Shown here one piece after another: positions 6,429 through 13,101 of a DNA stretch of 22,961 bases. Under the pieces are notes generated by a model that saw only the letters and a program-made list of their open reading frames with translations, ran no database searches and was not told the DNA's origin. The position numbers were made by a program, and so were the translations under genes. Source of the stretch: Sphingomonadales bacterium (lineage in GTDB: Bacteria > Pseudomonadota > Alphaproteobacteria > Sphingomonadales > Sphingomonadaceae). The stretch's first letter is position 1. The number at the start of each line of letters is the position of its first letter. Where the stretch lies: assembly GCA_027489295.1 (NCBI GenBank), contig JAIYAA010000355.1:1-22961 (forward strand), in the 5' to 3' direction.

Positions 6429-7443
6429 ACATCTCGCCCCGGGCACGGCGGAGGGCGTACCATTTCGCCACGTTCGCCTGATGCTGCGGATAGGTCTCGG
6501 CGAAGACGTGCCCGCCGGTGCCGTCCGCCACGAAGTACAGCGCCTTGGAATCCGCCGGATGCAGCACCGCGTCGATCGAGGCGCGGCCCGGATTGGCGAT
6601 CGGCCCCTCGGGCAGGCCCCGCATGGCGTAGGTGTTGTAACCGTTCTTCGCGCGCAGTTCCGATTGCAGGATGCGGCGGCCGAGCGGCTTGCCCTTGGTG
6701 ATCGGGTAGATGATCGTCGGATCGGCCTGGAGCGGCATGCCCGCCTTGAGCCGATTGGCATAGACGGCGGCAACCGTCGTGCGCTCGGCCGGCTTGCCGG
6801 TTTCCTTCTCGACGATCGAGGCGAGGATGATCGCCTCGCGCGGGGTAGTCACCACCAGCCCCTTGTCCCGCTCTGCCCAGGCCTTGGAGAGATAGGCGGT
6901 CATCGCCTTCTGCATCCGTGCCAGCACCGCGGCCCGCGGCTCGTCGCGGACATAGGCGTAGCTGTCGGGCAGCACCGAGCCCTCTTCGGGCGTCCTGGCG
7001 TTACCGCTGAGGCCGGGCGCCTTGGCCAGCGCTTCGGCGACGAGGATCGACGGCATGCCCTCCGGCACCGTCACCAGACGCTGCTGGGTCTTCCCCGTCT
7101 GCAGCATCTCCAGGATCTTGCGCGCGCTGGTGCCTGGCGCGATCCGGTACTCGCCGGCGCGGATCGAGCCGCCATCCCCCAGCAGCTTGGCGAAGGCGAG
7201 GAACAGCTGGCGCGAAGGGATCGCCCCGGCCTTCTCCAGGTCGCCCGCCGCGCGGGACAGGCTGGCGCCCTCGGGGACGACGAGGCTGACGTTCTTGGTG
7301 GCGGGTCCCGGTCCGGCCCACAGCCACCAGCCGCCGCCGAGCACGCAAACCGCCAGCACCGCGGCGATCAGCAGGACGCGCGGTCCCCGGCGCCGGCGCA
7401 CCGGCGTGCGGCGACGGGTTCGGGAACGCGCGTCCTGCGGCAT
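6427..7443 (-). CDS. mltG: Endolytic murein transglycosylase MltG
   Basis: Inner-membrane lytic transglycosylase (YceG-like family) that cleaves nascent peptidoglycan glycan strands to set their length. It has 338 residues, as usual for the family (about 330-350). A very basic N-terminal tail (RRRTPVRRRRG) precedes one transmembrane segment at about 22-42, leaving the rest in the periplasm. A LysM-like region follows at about 50-120 (VVPEGASLSRAAGDL and GEYRIAPGTSARKIL). The catalytic glutamate is E212 in ASIVEKETG. The conserved NTYAMRGLPEGPIANPG loop and the C-terminal YFVADGTGGHVFAETYPQH are present. The ATG at 7443 lies 3 bases after the fabF stop, so fabF-mltG is one transcription unit, a common pairing in Proteobacteria that ties lipid synthesis to wall growth. 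Confidence 0.96.
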   Translation of the reverse strand: MPQDARSRTRRRTPVRRRRGPRVLLIAAVLAVCVLGGGWWLWAGPGPATKNVSLVVPEGASLSRAAGDLEKAGAIPSRQLFLAFAKLLGDGGSIRAGEYRIAPGTSARKILEMLQTGKTQQRLVTVPEGMPSILVAEALAKAPGLSGNARTPEEGSVLPDSYAYVRDEPRAAVLARMQKAMTAYLSKAWAERDKGLVVTTPREAIILASIVEKETGKPAERTTVAAVYANRLKAGMPLQADPTIIYPITKGKPLGRRILQSELRAKNGYNTYAMRGLPEGPIANPGRASIDAVLHPADSKALYFVADGTGGHVFAETYPQHQANVAKWYALRRARGEM

Positions 7444-7446
7444 GGC

Positions 7447-8706
7447 TCAGATCGCCTTCATCACCAGGCTGGCATTGGTGCCGCCGAAACCGAACGAGTT
7501 GTTCAGCACGGCCTTCACCTTCCGCTCCTTCGCGACATGCGGCACGAGGTCGACACCTGCGCAATTCTCGCTCGGATTGTCGAGGTTGAGCGTCGGCGGC
7601 ACGATCTGGTCGCGCAACGCCAGGATGCAGAAGATGCTTTCCACCGCACCGGCGCCGCCGAGCAGGTGACCGATCGCCGACTTGGTCGAGCTCATCGACA
7701 GGCTGCCGAGCGCATCGCCGAACAGGCGGCGCACCGCGCCGAGCTCGAGCTCGTCGCCCATCGGGGTCGAGGTGCCGTGTGCGTTGATATAGTCGATCTC
7801 GTCGAGTGCGAGGCCGGACTTGCGCACCGCCATCTGCATCGAGCGGAACGCGCCCGAGCCTTCGGGGTGCGGCGCGGTCACGTGATACGCATCGCCCGAA
7901 AGGCCGTAGCCGACCACTTCGGCATAGATCTTTGCGCCACGCGCCTTGGCATGCTCATATTCCTCGAGCACGACCACGCCCGCACCCTCGCCCATCACGA
8001 AGCCGTCGCGGCCCTGGTCCCAGGGGCGGCTGGCCTTGGTGGGGTCGTCGCGGAAGCCGGTGGAAAGCGCGCGCGCCTGACCGAAGCCGGCGATGCCGAT
8101 CGGGCAGATCGTGCTTTCCGCACCACCGGCCAGCATGATGTCGGCATCGTCCATCGCGATCATCCGCGCGGCGTCGCCGATCGAGTGCGCGCCGGTCGAG
8201 CAGGCGGTGACAACCGCATGGTTCGGACCCATCAGGCCGTACTTGATCGAGACCTGGCCCGAGATCAGGTTGATCAGGCGGCCATGGACGAAGTGCGGTG
8301 AGACGCGCTTCGGGCCCTTTTCGGCGAGGACGAGCGATTCGCTCTCGATGCCCGGCAGCCCGCCGATGCCGGAACCGATCGAGCAACCGGCGCGGAAGCG
8401 CATTTCCTCCGGCATGTCGAGCAGACCGGCATCCTCGATCGCCTGGCCGGCGGCATCGATGCCGAAGACGATGAACGGGTCGACCTGGCGCTGGATCTTG
8501 TGATCGACGCGCTTGCCCGCATCGAAGCCATATTCATGGCCGGCCGGCTTCACTTCGCAGGCATAGTTGCTCTGGAAATCCGTCGCATCGAACTTGGTGA
8601 TCGTGCCCGCGCCGGACTTGCTGGCGAGGATGTTCTTCCAGGCGGTTTCGACATCGGCCCCCAGCGGGGTGACGAGGCCCAGGCCGGTCACGACTACGCG
8701 GCGCAT
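7447..8706 (-). CDS. fabF: 3-oxoacyl-[acyl-carrier-protein] synthase II
   Basis: Condensing enzyme KAS II of type II fatty-acid synthesis: it elongates acyl-ACP with malonyl-ACP in the cytosol. It has 419 residues (family about 410-420). The catalytic triad is visible: C169 in VTACSTGAH, H310 in INAHGTSTPMGD and H347 in SAIGHLLGGAG, with the glycine-rich FGFGGTNASLV near the C-terminus. The ATG at 8706 (MRRVVVTGLGLVTPLG) is chosen because the family begins there and GGAG stands 8 bases upstream. The same frame continues to 8781 but without homology. acpP lies upstream, with a terminator-like hairpin in the 136-bp gap, and mltG 3 bases downstream. Confidence 0.97.
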   Translation of the reverse strand: MRRVVVTGLGLVTPLGADVETAWKNILASKSGAGTITKFDATDFQSNYACEVKPAGHEYGFDAGKRVDHKIQRQVDPFIVFGIDAAGQAIEDAGLLDMPEEMRFRAGCSIGSGIGGLPGIESESLVLAEKGPKRVSPHFVHGRLINLISGQVSIKYGLMGPNHAVVTACSTGAHSIGDAARMIAMDDADIMLAGGAESTICPIGIAGFGQARALSTGFRDDPTKASRPWDQGRDGFVMGEGAGVVVLEEYEHAKARGAKIYAEVVGYGLSGDAYHVTAPHPEGSGAFRSMQMAVRKSGLALDEIDYINAHGTSTPMGDELELGAVRRLFGDALGSLSMSSTKSAIGHLLGGAGAVESIFCILALRDQIVPPTLNLDNPSENCAGVDLVPHVAKERKVKAVLNNSFGFGGTNASLVMKAI

Positions 8707-8748
8707 GGCAGTTCTCCAGTCAATTTCTATTCGGTTCGGTCGTAATAC

Positions 8749-8794
8749 AAAACGGCTCCCCGTCCGCATCGCCAAAGGCACGGGACGGGAAGCC
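8749..8794 (-). terminator. Intrinsic terminator or attenuator between acpP and fabF
   Basis: On the minus strand, GGCTTCCCGTCC (8794-8783) pairs with GGACGGGGAGCC (8765-8754), 12 bp with one G-T wobble and a 17-base loop. It is followed at once by GTTTTGTATTA. A stem plus T-rich tail is the form of an intrinsic terminator. Because fabF has no obvious strong promoter behind it, partial read-through from acpP is likely. This would give the carrier protein far more transcript than the synthase. Confidence 0.6.
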
Positions 8795-8842
8795 GCCTAG
8801 TCGCAATTCCTGCCCATACGGGCGGGGAGCGCGGTTCGAGCG

Positions 8843-9091
8843 TCAGCCCTGCTGATGCTCGGAGATGTAGGCAACGGCGTCGCCGACGGTGCTGATCTTC
8901 TCCGCGGCGTCGTCCGGGATCTCGACCCCGAACTCTTCCTCGAAGGCCATCACCAGCTCGACGATGTCGAGGCTGTCCGCGCCGAGGTCATCGGTGAAGC
9001 TCGCGGTCGGCACCACGTCCTTGGCGTCGACGCCCAGATGGTCGACAACGAGCGCCTGCACGCGGGTGGTGATCTCTTCCTGGTTGGCCAT
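8843..9091 (-). CDS. acpP: Acyl carrier protein
   Basis: Small acidic cytosolic carrier of growing acyl chains, 82 residues (family about 77-82). The 4'-phosphopantetheine attachment serine is S40 in [22 protein letters not shown], the near-invariant ACP motif. The C-terminal half has [20 protein letters not shown], helix 3 and 4 of the four-helix bundle. The ATG at 9091 has AAAGGA about 10 bases upstream. The frame stays open to 9139, but homology starts at MANQEEIT. It is placed between the fabG side (with a secreted unknown in between) and fabF, the classic fabD-fabG-acpP-fabF order. The 100-bp gap upstream holds GC-rich dyads and probably its own promoter. Confidence 0.97.
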   Translation of the reverse strand: MANQEEITTRVQALVVDHLGVDAKDVVPTASFTDDLGADSLDIVELVMAFEEEFGVEIPDDAAEKISTVGDAVAYISEHQQG

Positions 9092-9168
9092 GGTCCCTGT
9101 TTTCCTTTGTGATGGGGCTCTGAATCCGTTTTCCCGCACCTAGAATGCCGCCGTGGCGGTTGCAAGAG

Positions 9169-9200
9169 GGTGCCGCGCGGCACCTGTCCCGCTATCGGGA
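9169..9200. other. Two adjacent palindromes at the 3' end of the secreted-protein gene
   Basis: GGTGCCGCGCGGCACC at 9169-9184 is a perfect 16-base palindrome. TCCCGCTATCGGGA at 9187-9200 has 5-bp arms and reaches into the stop region of the gene ending at 9192. No T-run follows on the minus strand, so they are poor intrinsic terminators. They lie about 80-110 bases upstream of acpP and may be an operator or a transcript-end structure. Confidence 0.45.
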
Positions 9201-9725
9201 AAAGTCGGCGGAAGCATATTCCAGCGTGTTGAGAAACGCAAAATATTGCGCGAGCAATTGTGCATTTGACCGGGTCTGCTGCGCTTCGTCGGTCACGGCG
9301 GCGCGGATCAGGTCCTGCGTCGCCTTGGGGGTGAGCGGCGCGCGACGCACCGCGTCGGGCAGCGCGGCGAACTGCTGGTCGAGCGCGGCTGGGTCGAACC
9401 CCTTGGCCTGGACGACCCGCTTGGCGACGGGCAGACCGATCTCGGCAAGGGCATAGACGCCCGATGCCGAGGCCGATGCACCGCTCCAGCCGCGTTCGTT
9501 GGCGCACGCAGTGGTGGCGTCGTTCAGCCCGCGGGTTACCGCCGGGTCGTAGCTCGGCCGCTGGCCGGGATTGGCGAGGTTGCGCTCGACATTGGCGGCA
9601 AGCTGCGCCTTCACGGCCGCATCGAGCTTCTGCCCGACACAACCGATCGACGCGGGATCCGCCGGGGCCGCAAGGGCCGGGGTCGCGAACGCAAGTACAA
9701 ATGCAGTGGCAAGCACCAGACGCAT
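9192..9725 (-). CDS. Predicted secreted protein of unknown function inside the fab cluster
   Basis: A 177-residue protein I do not recognise. Residues 1-19 (MRLVLATAFVLAFATPALA) are a clear signal peptide with an ALA-A cleavage site, so the mature part of about 158 residues should be periplasmic. Two cysteines remain, C29 and C74, which could form a disulfide. The mature part looks all-helical and rich in Ala and Gln, including AAVKAQLAANVERNLANPG, GVYALAEIGLPVAKRVVQAKG and TRSNAQLLAQYFAFLNTLEYAS. No catalytic motif is evident. It starts 34 bases after the fabG stop and lies before acpP, so it may be co-transcribed with fabD-fabG. Codon use is like its neighbours, so recent transfer is not suggested. 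Confidence 0.85.
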   Translation of the reverse strand: MRLVLATAFVLAFATPALAAPADPASIGCVGQKLDAAVKAQLAANVERNLANPGQRPSYDPAVTRGLNDATTACANERGWSGASASASGVYALAEIGLPVAKRVVQAKGFDPAALDQQFAALPDAVRRAPLTPKATQDLIRAAVTDEAQQTRSNAQLLAQYFAFLNTLEYASADFSR

Positions 9726-9759
9726 AATCTTCCTACTCCACGCCCCCCGGCTTTTCGGC

Positions 9760-10500
9760 TTACAGCATCGCCATCCCGCCGTTCACATGCAAGGTCTGGC
9801 CCGTCACATAGGACGCTTCCTTGCTGGCGAGGTAGACAACTGCCGCACCGATATCCTCGCCCTCGCCCAGCTTTCCGGCAGGAATACGGCCAAGCAGCGC
9901 CTCTTTCTGCGCATCGGGCAGAACGTCCGTCATCGCCGACCGGATGAAGCCGGGAGCCACGCAGTTGACGGTGATGTTACGGCTGGCGAGTTCCTGCCCC
10001 AGCGCCTTGGACATGCCGACCAGGCCGGCCTTGGAGGCCGCATAGTTGGCCTGGCCCGGATTGCCGGTGGCACCGACGACCGAAGTGATCGAGATCATCC
10101 GGCCGAAGCGCGCCTTCATCATCGGCTTGGCAGCCGCGCGCATCAGGCGGAACGCGGATTCCAGATTGATCTGGATCACCTGCTCCCACTCCTCGTCCTT
10201 CATCCGCATCGCGAGATTGTCGCGCGTGACGCCGGCGTTGTTGACAAGAATGTCGAGCTTTCCACCCAGCGCTTCCACCGCCTGCGGCACCAGCGCGTCG
10301 ACCGCGGCGCGATCCGAGAGGTTGCAGGCGAGCGCGACATGCTCGCCGCCGAGGCCGGCGCGAAACGCCTCCAGCTTCTCGGCGTTCGAGCCGGAAACCG
10401 CCAGCTTGGCCCCCTGCGCCGCCAGCGCCTTGGCGATGGCCGAACCGATACCGCCCGAAGCGCCGGTGACGAGCGCGGTCATGCCGTTTAGATCAAACAT
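9760..10500 (-). CDS. fabG: 3-oxoacyl-[acyl-carrier-protein] reductase
   Basis: NADPH-dependent short-chain dehydrogenase/reductase of 246 residues that reduces 3-oxoacyl-ACP in fatty-acid elongation. The cofactor motif TGASGGIG is at residues 12-19 and NNAG at 87-90. The catalytic set is N112 (INLESAF), S140 (ITSVVG), Y153 and K157 (ANYAASKAG). The tail VTGQTLHVNGGMAML is the FabG ending and distinguishes it from most other family members. The ATG at 10500 has GAGGAG 7-8 bases upstream. It follows fabD by 12 bases, so both are in one operon. The adjoining fabD and nearby acpP support the FabG role rather than another SDR. Confidence 0.97.
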   Translation of the reverse strand: MFDLNGMTALVTGASGGIGSAIAKALAAQGAKLAVSGSNAEKLEAFRAGLGGEHVALACNLSDRAAVDALVPQAVEALGGKLDILVNNAGVTRDNLAMRMKDEEWEQVIQINLESAFRLMRAAAKPMMKARFGRMISITSVVGATGNPGQANYAASKAGLVGMSKALGQELASRNITVNCVAPGFIRSAMTDVLPDAQKEALLGRIPAGKLGEGEDIGAAVVYLASKEASYVTGQTLHVNGGMAML

Positions 10501-10512
10501 CTGCGTATCTCC

Positions 10513-11448
10513 TCAGAGCGCCTTCACGAGCGCTTCAATGTCATCCATCGTCACGACGCTGGTCACGGTGGCATCCGGGCTGATCCGCTTGACCATCCCG
10601 CCAAGCACCTTGCCGCCTAGTTCGACGAACCCGTGCACCCCGCCATCGAACATCGCCGACACCGATTCGCGCCAGCGGACCATGCCGGTGACCTGCTCGA
10701 CCAGCAGCGTGCGGATGGTCGCGGGGTCGGTGACGGGCGCCGCGGTCACATTGGCATAGACCGGCACCAGCGGCGCCTGGATCGCCACCTCGGCCAGCGC
10801 CTTCGCCATCGCGTCCGCCGCCGGTTGCATCAGCGGGCAATGGAACGGCGCCGAGACCGGCAGCAGCAGCGCGCGCTTGGCGCCGTGATCCTTGGCGATC
10901 GCCACCGCGCGCTCGATCGCCGCGCGGGCGCCCGAGATCACCACCTGGGTGGGGTCGTTGTCATTGGCGACGGTGCACACCTCGCCCTCGGCCGCGGCGT
11001 CTGCGATCGCCTGCGCCTTGACGAGATCGGCGCCCAGCAGCGCGGCCATCGCCCCCTCGCCCACCGGCACCGCCGACTGCATCGCGTCGCCGCGCTTGCG
11101 CAGCAGCTTCGCCGTCGTCGACAGGTCGAGCGCACCCGCGGCGCACAGCGCGCTATATTCGCCGAGCGAATGACCCGCGACAAAATCAGCCTTCTCGGCA
11201 AGGCGGATGCCGCCCTCCTTCTCGAGCACGCGCAGCACCGCGATGGCATTCGCCATGATCGCCGGCTGCGCATTGGCGGTGAGGGTGAGGTCGCTCTCCG
11301 GCCCCTCGCTCATCAGCTTGAAGAGATGCTGGCCCAGCGCCTCGTCGACTTCCTGGAACACTTCGCGCGCGGCGGGGCTCGCCTCGGCCAGCGCCTTGCC
11401 CATGCCGACGGCCTGGCTGCCCTGGCCGGGAAAAATGAATGCGCGCAT
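10513..11448 (-). CDS. fabD: Malonyl-CoA:ACP transacylase
   Basis: Transfers malonate from CoA to the acyl carrier protein, providing the extender unit for fatty-acid synthesis. It has 311 residues (family about 305-315). The N-terminal FIFPGQGSQAVGMG (4-17) and the nucleophile S94 in GHSLGEYSAL are diagnostic. The catalytic histidine is H203 in SAPFHCPLM and the oxyanion glutamine is Q11. The ATG at 11448 has GAGGAG upstream. It is the first gene of the minus-strand fab cluster and is transcribed away from rpsF. The ATTATA/TATAAT element just upstream may serve as its promoter. Confidence 0.97.
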   Translation of the reverse strand: MRAFIFPGQGSQAVGMGKALAEASPAAREVFQEVDEALGQHLFKLMSEGPESDLTLTANAQPAIMANAIAVLRVLEKEGGIRLAEKADFVAGHSLGEYSALCAAGALDLSTTAKLLRKRGDAMQSAVPVGEGAMAALLGADLVKAQAIADAAAEGEVCTVANDNDPTQVVISGARAAIERAVAIAKDHGAKRALLLPVSAPFHCPLMQPAADAMAKALAEVAIQAPLVPVYANVTAAPVTDPATIRTLLVEQVTGMVRWRESVSAMFDGGVHGFVELGGKVLGGMVKRISPDATVTSVVTMDDIEALVKAL

Positions 11449-11473
11449 GATGGCTCCTCTTCGCGAACGCTTC

Positions 11474-11479
11474 TATAAT
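11474..11479. promoter_or_regulatory. TATAAT element in the fabD/rpsF divergent region
   Basis: TATAAT at 11474-11479 is a perfect -10 hexamer on the plus strand. On the minus strand the same spot reads CATTATAGA and can also serve as a -10. It would give fabD a very short leader and rpsF a leader of about 195 bases. No good TTGACA is placed at 16-18 bases on either side, so the assignment is tentative. Confidence 0.4.
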
Positions 11480-11575
11480 GGCGGCGCGCGTTAGAGCCGA
11501 ACCCGTTATGGATGCAAGCCCGGCGCGCCGAACGCGCTTGCCTTTACCCCGGAACTGCGTGTAAGGGCATCAGAT

Positions 11576-11612
11576 CGGAGCGGAGCAGCAATGCGCCCGC
11601 TCCGTTTGCTTT
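11576..11612 (+). promoter_or_regulatory. Attenuator-like hairpin in the rpsF leader
   Basis: CGGAGCGG (11576-11583) pairs with CCGCTCCG (11597-11604). An inner GCA/TGC pairing closes a GCAA tetraloop, and TTTGCTTTA follows directly. This has the form of an intrinsic terminator about 80 bases before the rpsF start, suggesting attenuation of the ribosomal operon. A second nested stem (GAC at 11618 with GTC at 11652, GCCG at 11625 with CGGC at 11648) lies between it and the start codon and could hold an autoregulatory site. Confidence 0.5.
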
Positions 11613-11682
11613 ATCGAGACGACAGCCGGAGGGGCGACCGCATGGGGCGGCGTCAGCGATCGGCCAACATGAAAGAGAACGT

Positions 11683-12057
11683 ATGGCTCTGTACGAGCAC
11701 GTGTTCCTTGCGCGCCAGGATCTGGCACAGGCGCAAGTGGACGCGCTGGCGGAAACCGCCACCAAGATCGTCGAAGACAACAACGGCAAGGTCGTCAAGA
11801 CCGAGACCTGGGGTCTTCGCAGCCTGGCCTATCGCATCGCGAAGAACCGCAAGGCGCACTATGTCATGCTCGAAATCGACGCGCCGGCAGGCGTGGTCGC
11901 CGAGCTGGAGCGCCAGACGCAGATCAACGAAGACGTGATCCGCTACATGACCGTCAAGGTTGACGGCCACGAAGCTGGTCCCTCGGTGATGATGCGCAAG
12001 GGTGACCGCGAGCGTCGTGGTCGTCGCGAGCGCGACGGCGGTTTCGACGGCGAATAA
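11683..12057 (+). CDS. rpsF: 30S ribosomal protein S6
   Basis: Small-subunit protein S6, which binds 16S rRNA together with S18 in the platform. With the ATG at 11683 it has 124 residues. [14 protein letters not shown], then [19 protein letters not shown], then [18 protein letters not shown] are the S6 ferredoxin-like core. A charged tail ([16 protein letters not shown]) follows, as often seen in this family. The frame continues upstream to 11512 but without homology. A purine-rich GAAAGAGAA precedes the ATG. It is first in rpsF-rpsR-rplI and 13 bases before rpsR. S6:S18 is known to regulate its own mRNA in many bacteria, and the long leader would fit that. Confidence 0.96.
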   Translation: MALYEHVFLARQDLAQAQVDALAETATKIVEDNNGKVVKTETWGLRSLAYRIAKNRKAHYVMLEIDAPAGVVAELERQTQINEDVIRYMTVKVDGHEAGPSVMMRKGDRERRGRRERDGGFDGE

Positions 12058-12070
12058 GGAGCGATAGACC

Positions 12071-12295
12071 ATGGCACGACCGTTTTTCCGCCGCCGCAAG
12101 AGCTGCCCCTTCTCCGCGAAGGACGCGCCCCGGATCGATTACAAGGACGTCCGCCTGCTGCAGGGCTTCGTCTCCGAGCGCGGCAAGATCGTCCCCTCGC
12201 GCATCACCTCGGTGAGCGCGAAGAAGCAGCGCGAGCTGGCCCAGGCCATCAAGCGCGCCCGTCACCTGGGCCTGCTGCCCTACATCGTTAAGTAA
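12071..12295 (+). CDS. rpsR: 30S ribosomal protein S18
   Basis: Small-subunit protein S18 of 74 residues, the direct partner of S6 in the 30S platform. It begins with the basic [34 protein letters not shown] and the C-terminal [18 protein letters not shown] are the near-invariant S18 core. A single cysteine stands in the N-terminal KSCPF, with no second zinc-ribbon cysteine pair, so this is the zinc-free form. AAGGAG lies about 10 bases before the ATG. It is 11 bases upstream of rplI. Confidence 0.97.
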   Translation: MARPFFRRRKSCPFSAKDAPRIDYKDVRLLQGFVSERGKIVPSRITSVSAKKQRELAQAIKRARHLGLLPYIVK

Positions 12296-12306
12296 GGAGC
12301 GGATCC

Positions 12307-12900
12307 ATGGAAGTCATTCTGCTGGAGCGCGTTGAGAAGCTCGGCCACATCGGCGACGTGGTGAAGGTGAAGGACGGGTTCGCCCGTAACTTCCTGCTGC
12401 CGCGCAAGAAGGCGCTGCGCGCCAACGAAGCCAACCGCAAGGTCTTCGAAGCCAATCGTGAGCGCATCGAAGCCGAGAACGCGACCCGTCGCGTCGAGGC
12501 CGAGAAGGAATCGAAGACGCTCGAGGGCGTTTCGGTCACCCTGATCCGTCAGGCGTCGAACGTCGGCCAGCTGTACGGCTCGGTCGCGGTGCGCGACCTG
12601 GTCGACGTGCTGACCGCCGAAGGCCACAAGGTCAACAAGGCGCAGGTCGTGCTCGACCGTCCGATCAAGGCGATCGGCGTGTACGAAGTCCGCGTTGCGC
12701 TGCACCCGGAAGTCGCGGTGACCGTCAAGGTCAACGTCGCACGCTCGCCGGAAGAAGCCGAGATGCAGGCGCAGGGCGTCGACGTCATGACGGCGATGTT
12801 CGAGCGCGAAGAGACCGGCTTCACCGAGGACTATGATCCCAACGCCGAGCCGGGCGAGATCGCGACCGAAGCCCCCGCCGCGGAAGACGCGCAGGGCTGA
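12307..12900 (+). CDS. rplI: 50S ribosomal protein L9 with long C-terminal extension
   Basis: Large-subunit protein L9, an elongated two-domain protein at the base of the L1 stalk. The N-terminal domain MEVILLERVEKLGHIGDVVKVKDG followed by FARNFLLPRKKALRAN is canonical. A charged connecting helix (about 40-75) follows, then the C-terminal domain with LYGSVAVRDLVDVL and HPEVAVTVKVNVA. At 197 residues it is about 45 longer than E. coli L9 (149). The excess is an acidic tail after residue 150 (EEAEMQAQGVDVM, TGFTEDYDPNAEPGE, then EAPAAEDAQG), as seen in other alphaproteobacterial L9 proteins. AAGGAG precedes the ATG. It ends the operon, with a strong terminator 25 bases on. Confidence 0.97.
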   Translation: MEVILLERVEKLGHIGDVVKVKDGFARNFLLPRKKALRANEANRKVFEANRERIEAENATRRVEAEKESKTLEGVSVTLIRQASNVGQLYGSVAVRDLVDVLTAEGHKVNKAQVVLDRPIKAIGVYEVRVALHPEVAVTVKVNVARSPEEAEMQAQGVDVMTAMFEREETGFTEDYDPNAEPGEIATEAPAAEDAQG

Positions 12901-12924
12901 GTCGACCGACTCCGAACCAAGTAA

Positions 12925-12962
12925 GGGGCCGTACCGAGCAATCGGTGCGGCCCTTTCCTTTT
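12925..12962 (+). terminator. Intrinsic terminator of the rpsF-rpsR-rplI operon
   Basis: GGGCCGTACCGA (12926-12937), a GCAA tetraloop, then TCGGTGCGGCCC (12942-12953) form a 12-bp stem with one non-Watson-Crick pair, followed by TTTCCTTTT. It starts 25 bases after the rplI stop on the same strand, the classic form and place. Confidence 0.9.
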
Positions 12963-13101
12963 CGGAGGTATCGGAAACGCGCCACACTCGAACAGAAATC
13001 CTGTCGCACCGCAGCGTGCACCCTCCGTTATCCACTGGCGTGCGAGAATCGGCAGGCGTACCGCGTGGCACCCCGAATCAGTCGGGGCATGGAGACCTGC
13101 A

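Noticed and set aside
4630..8301. A 1223-codon open frame on the plus strand opposite the peptidase, mltG and fabF genes.
   Set aside because: Its sequence is low-complexity, rich in Arg, His, Gly and Asp, with no family motif. It is the shadow of well-supported minus-strand genes in GC-rich DNA.
10046..10759. A 237-codon plus-strand frame across fabG and fabD.
   Set aside because: It is Ser/Pro/Ala-rich antisense sequence over two certain genes.
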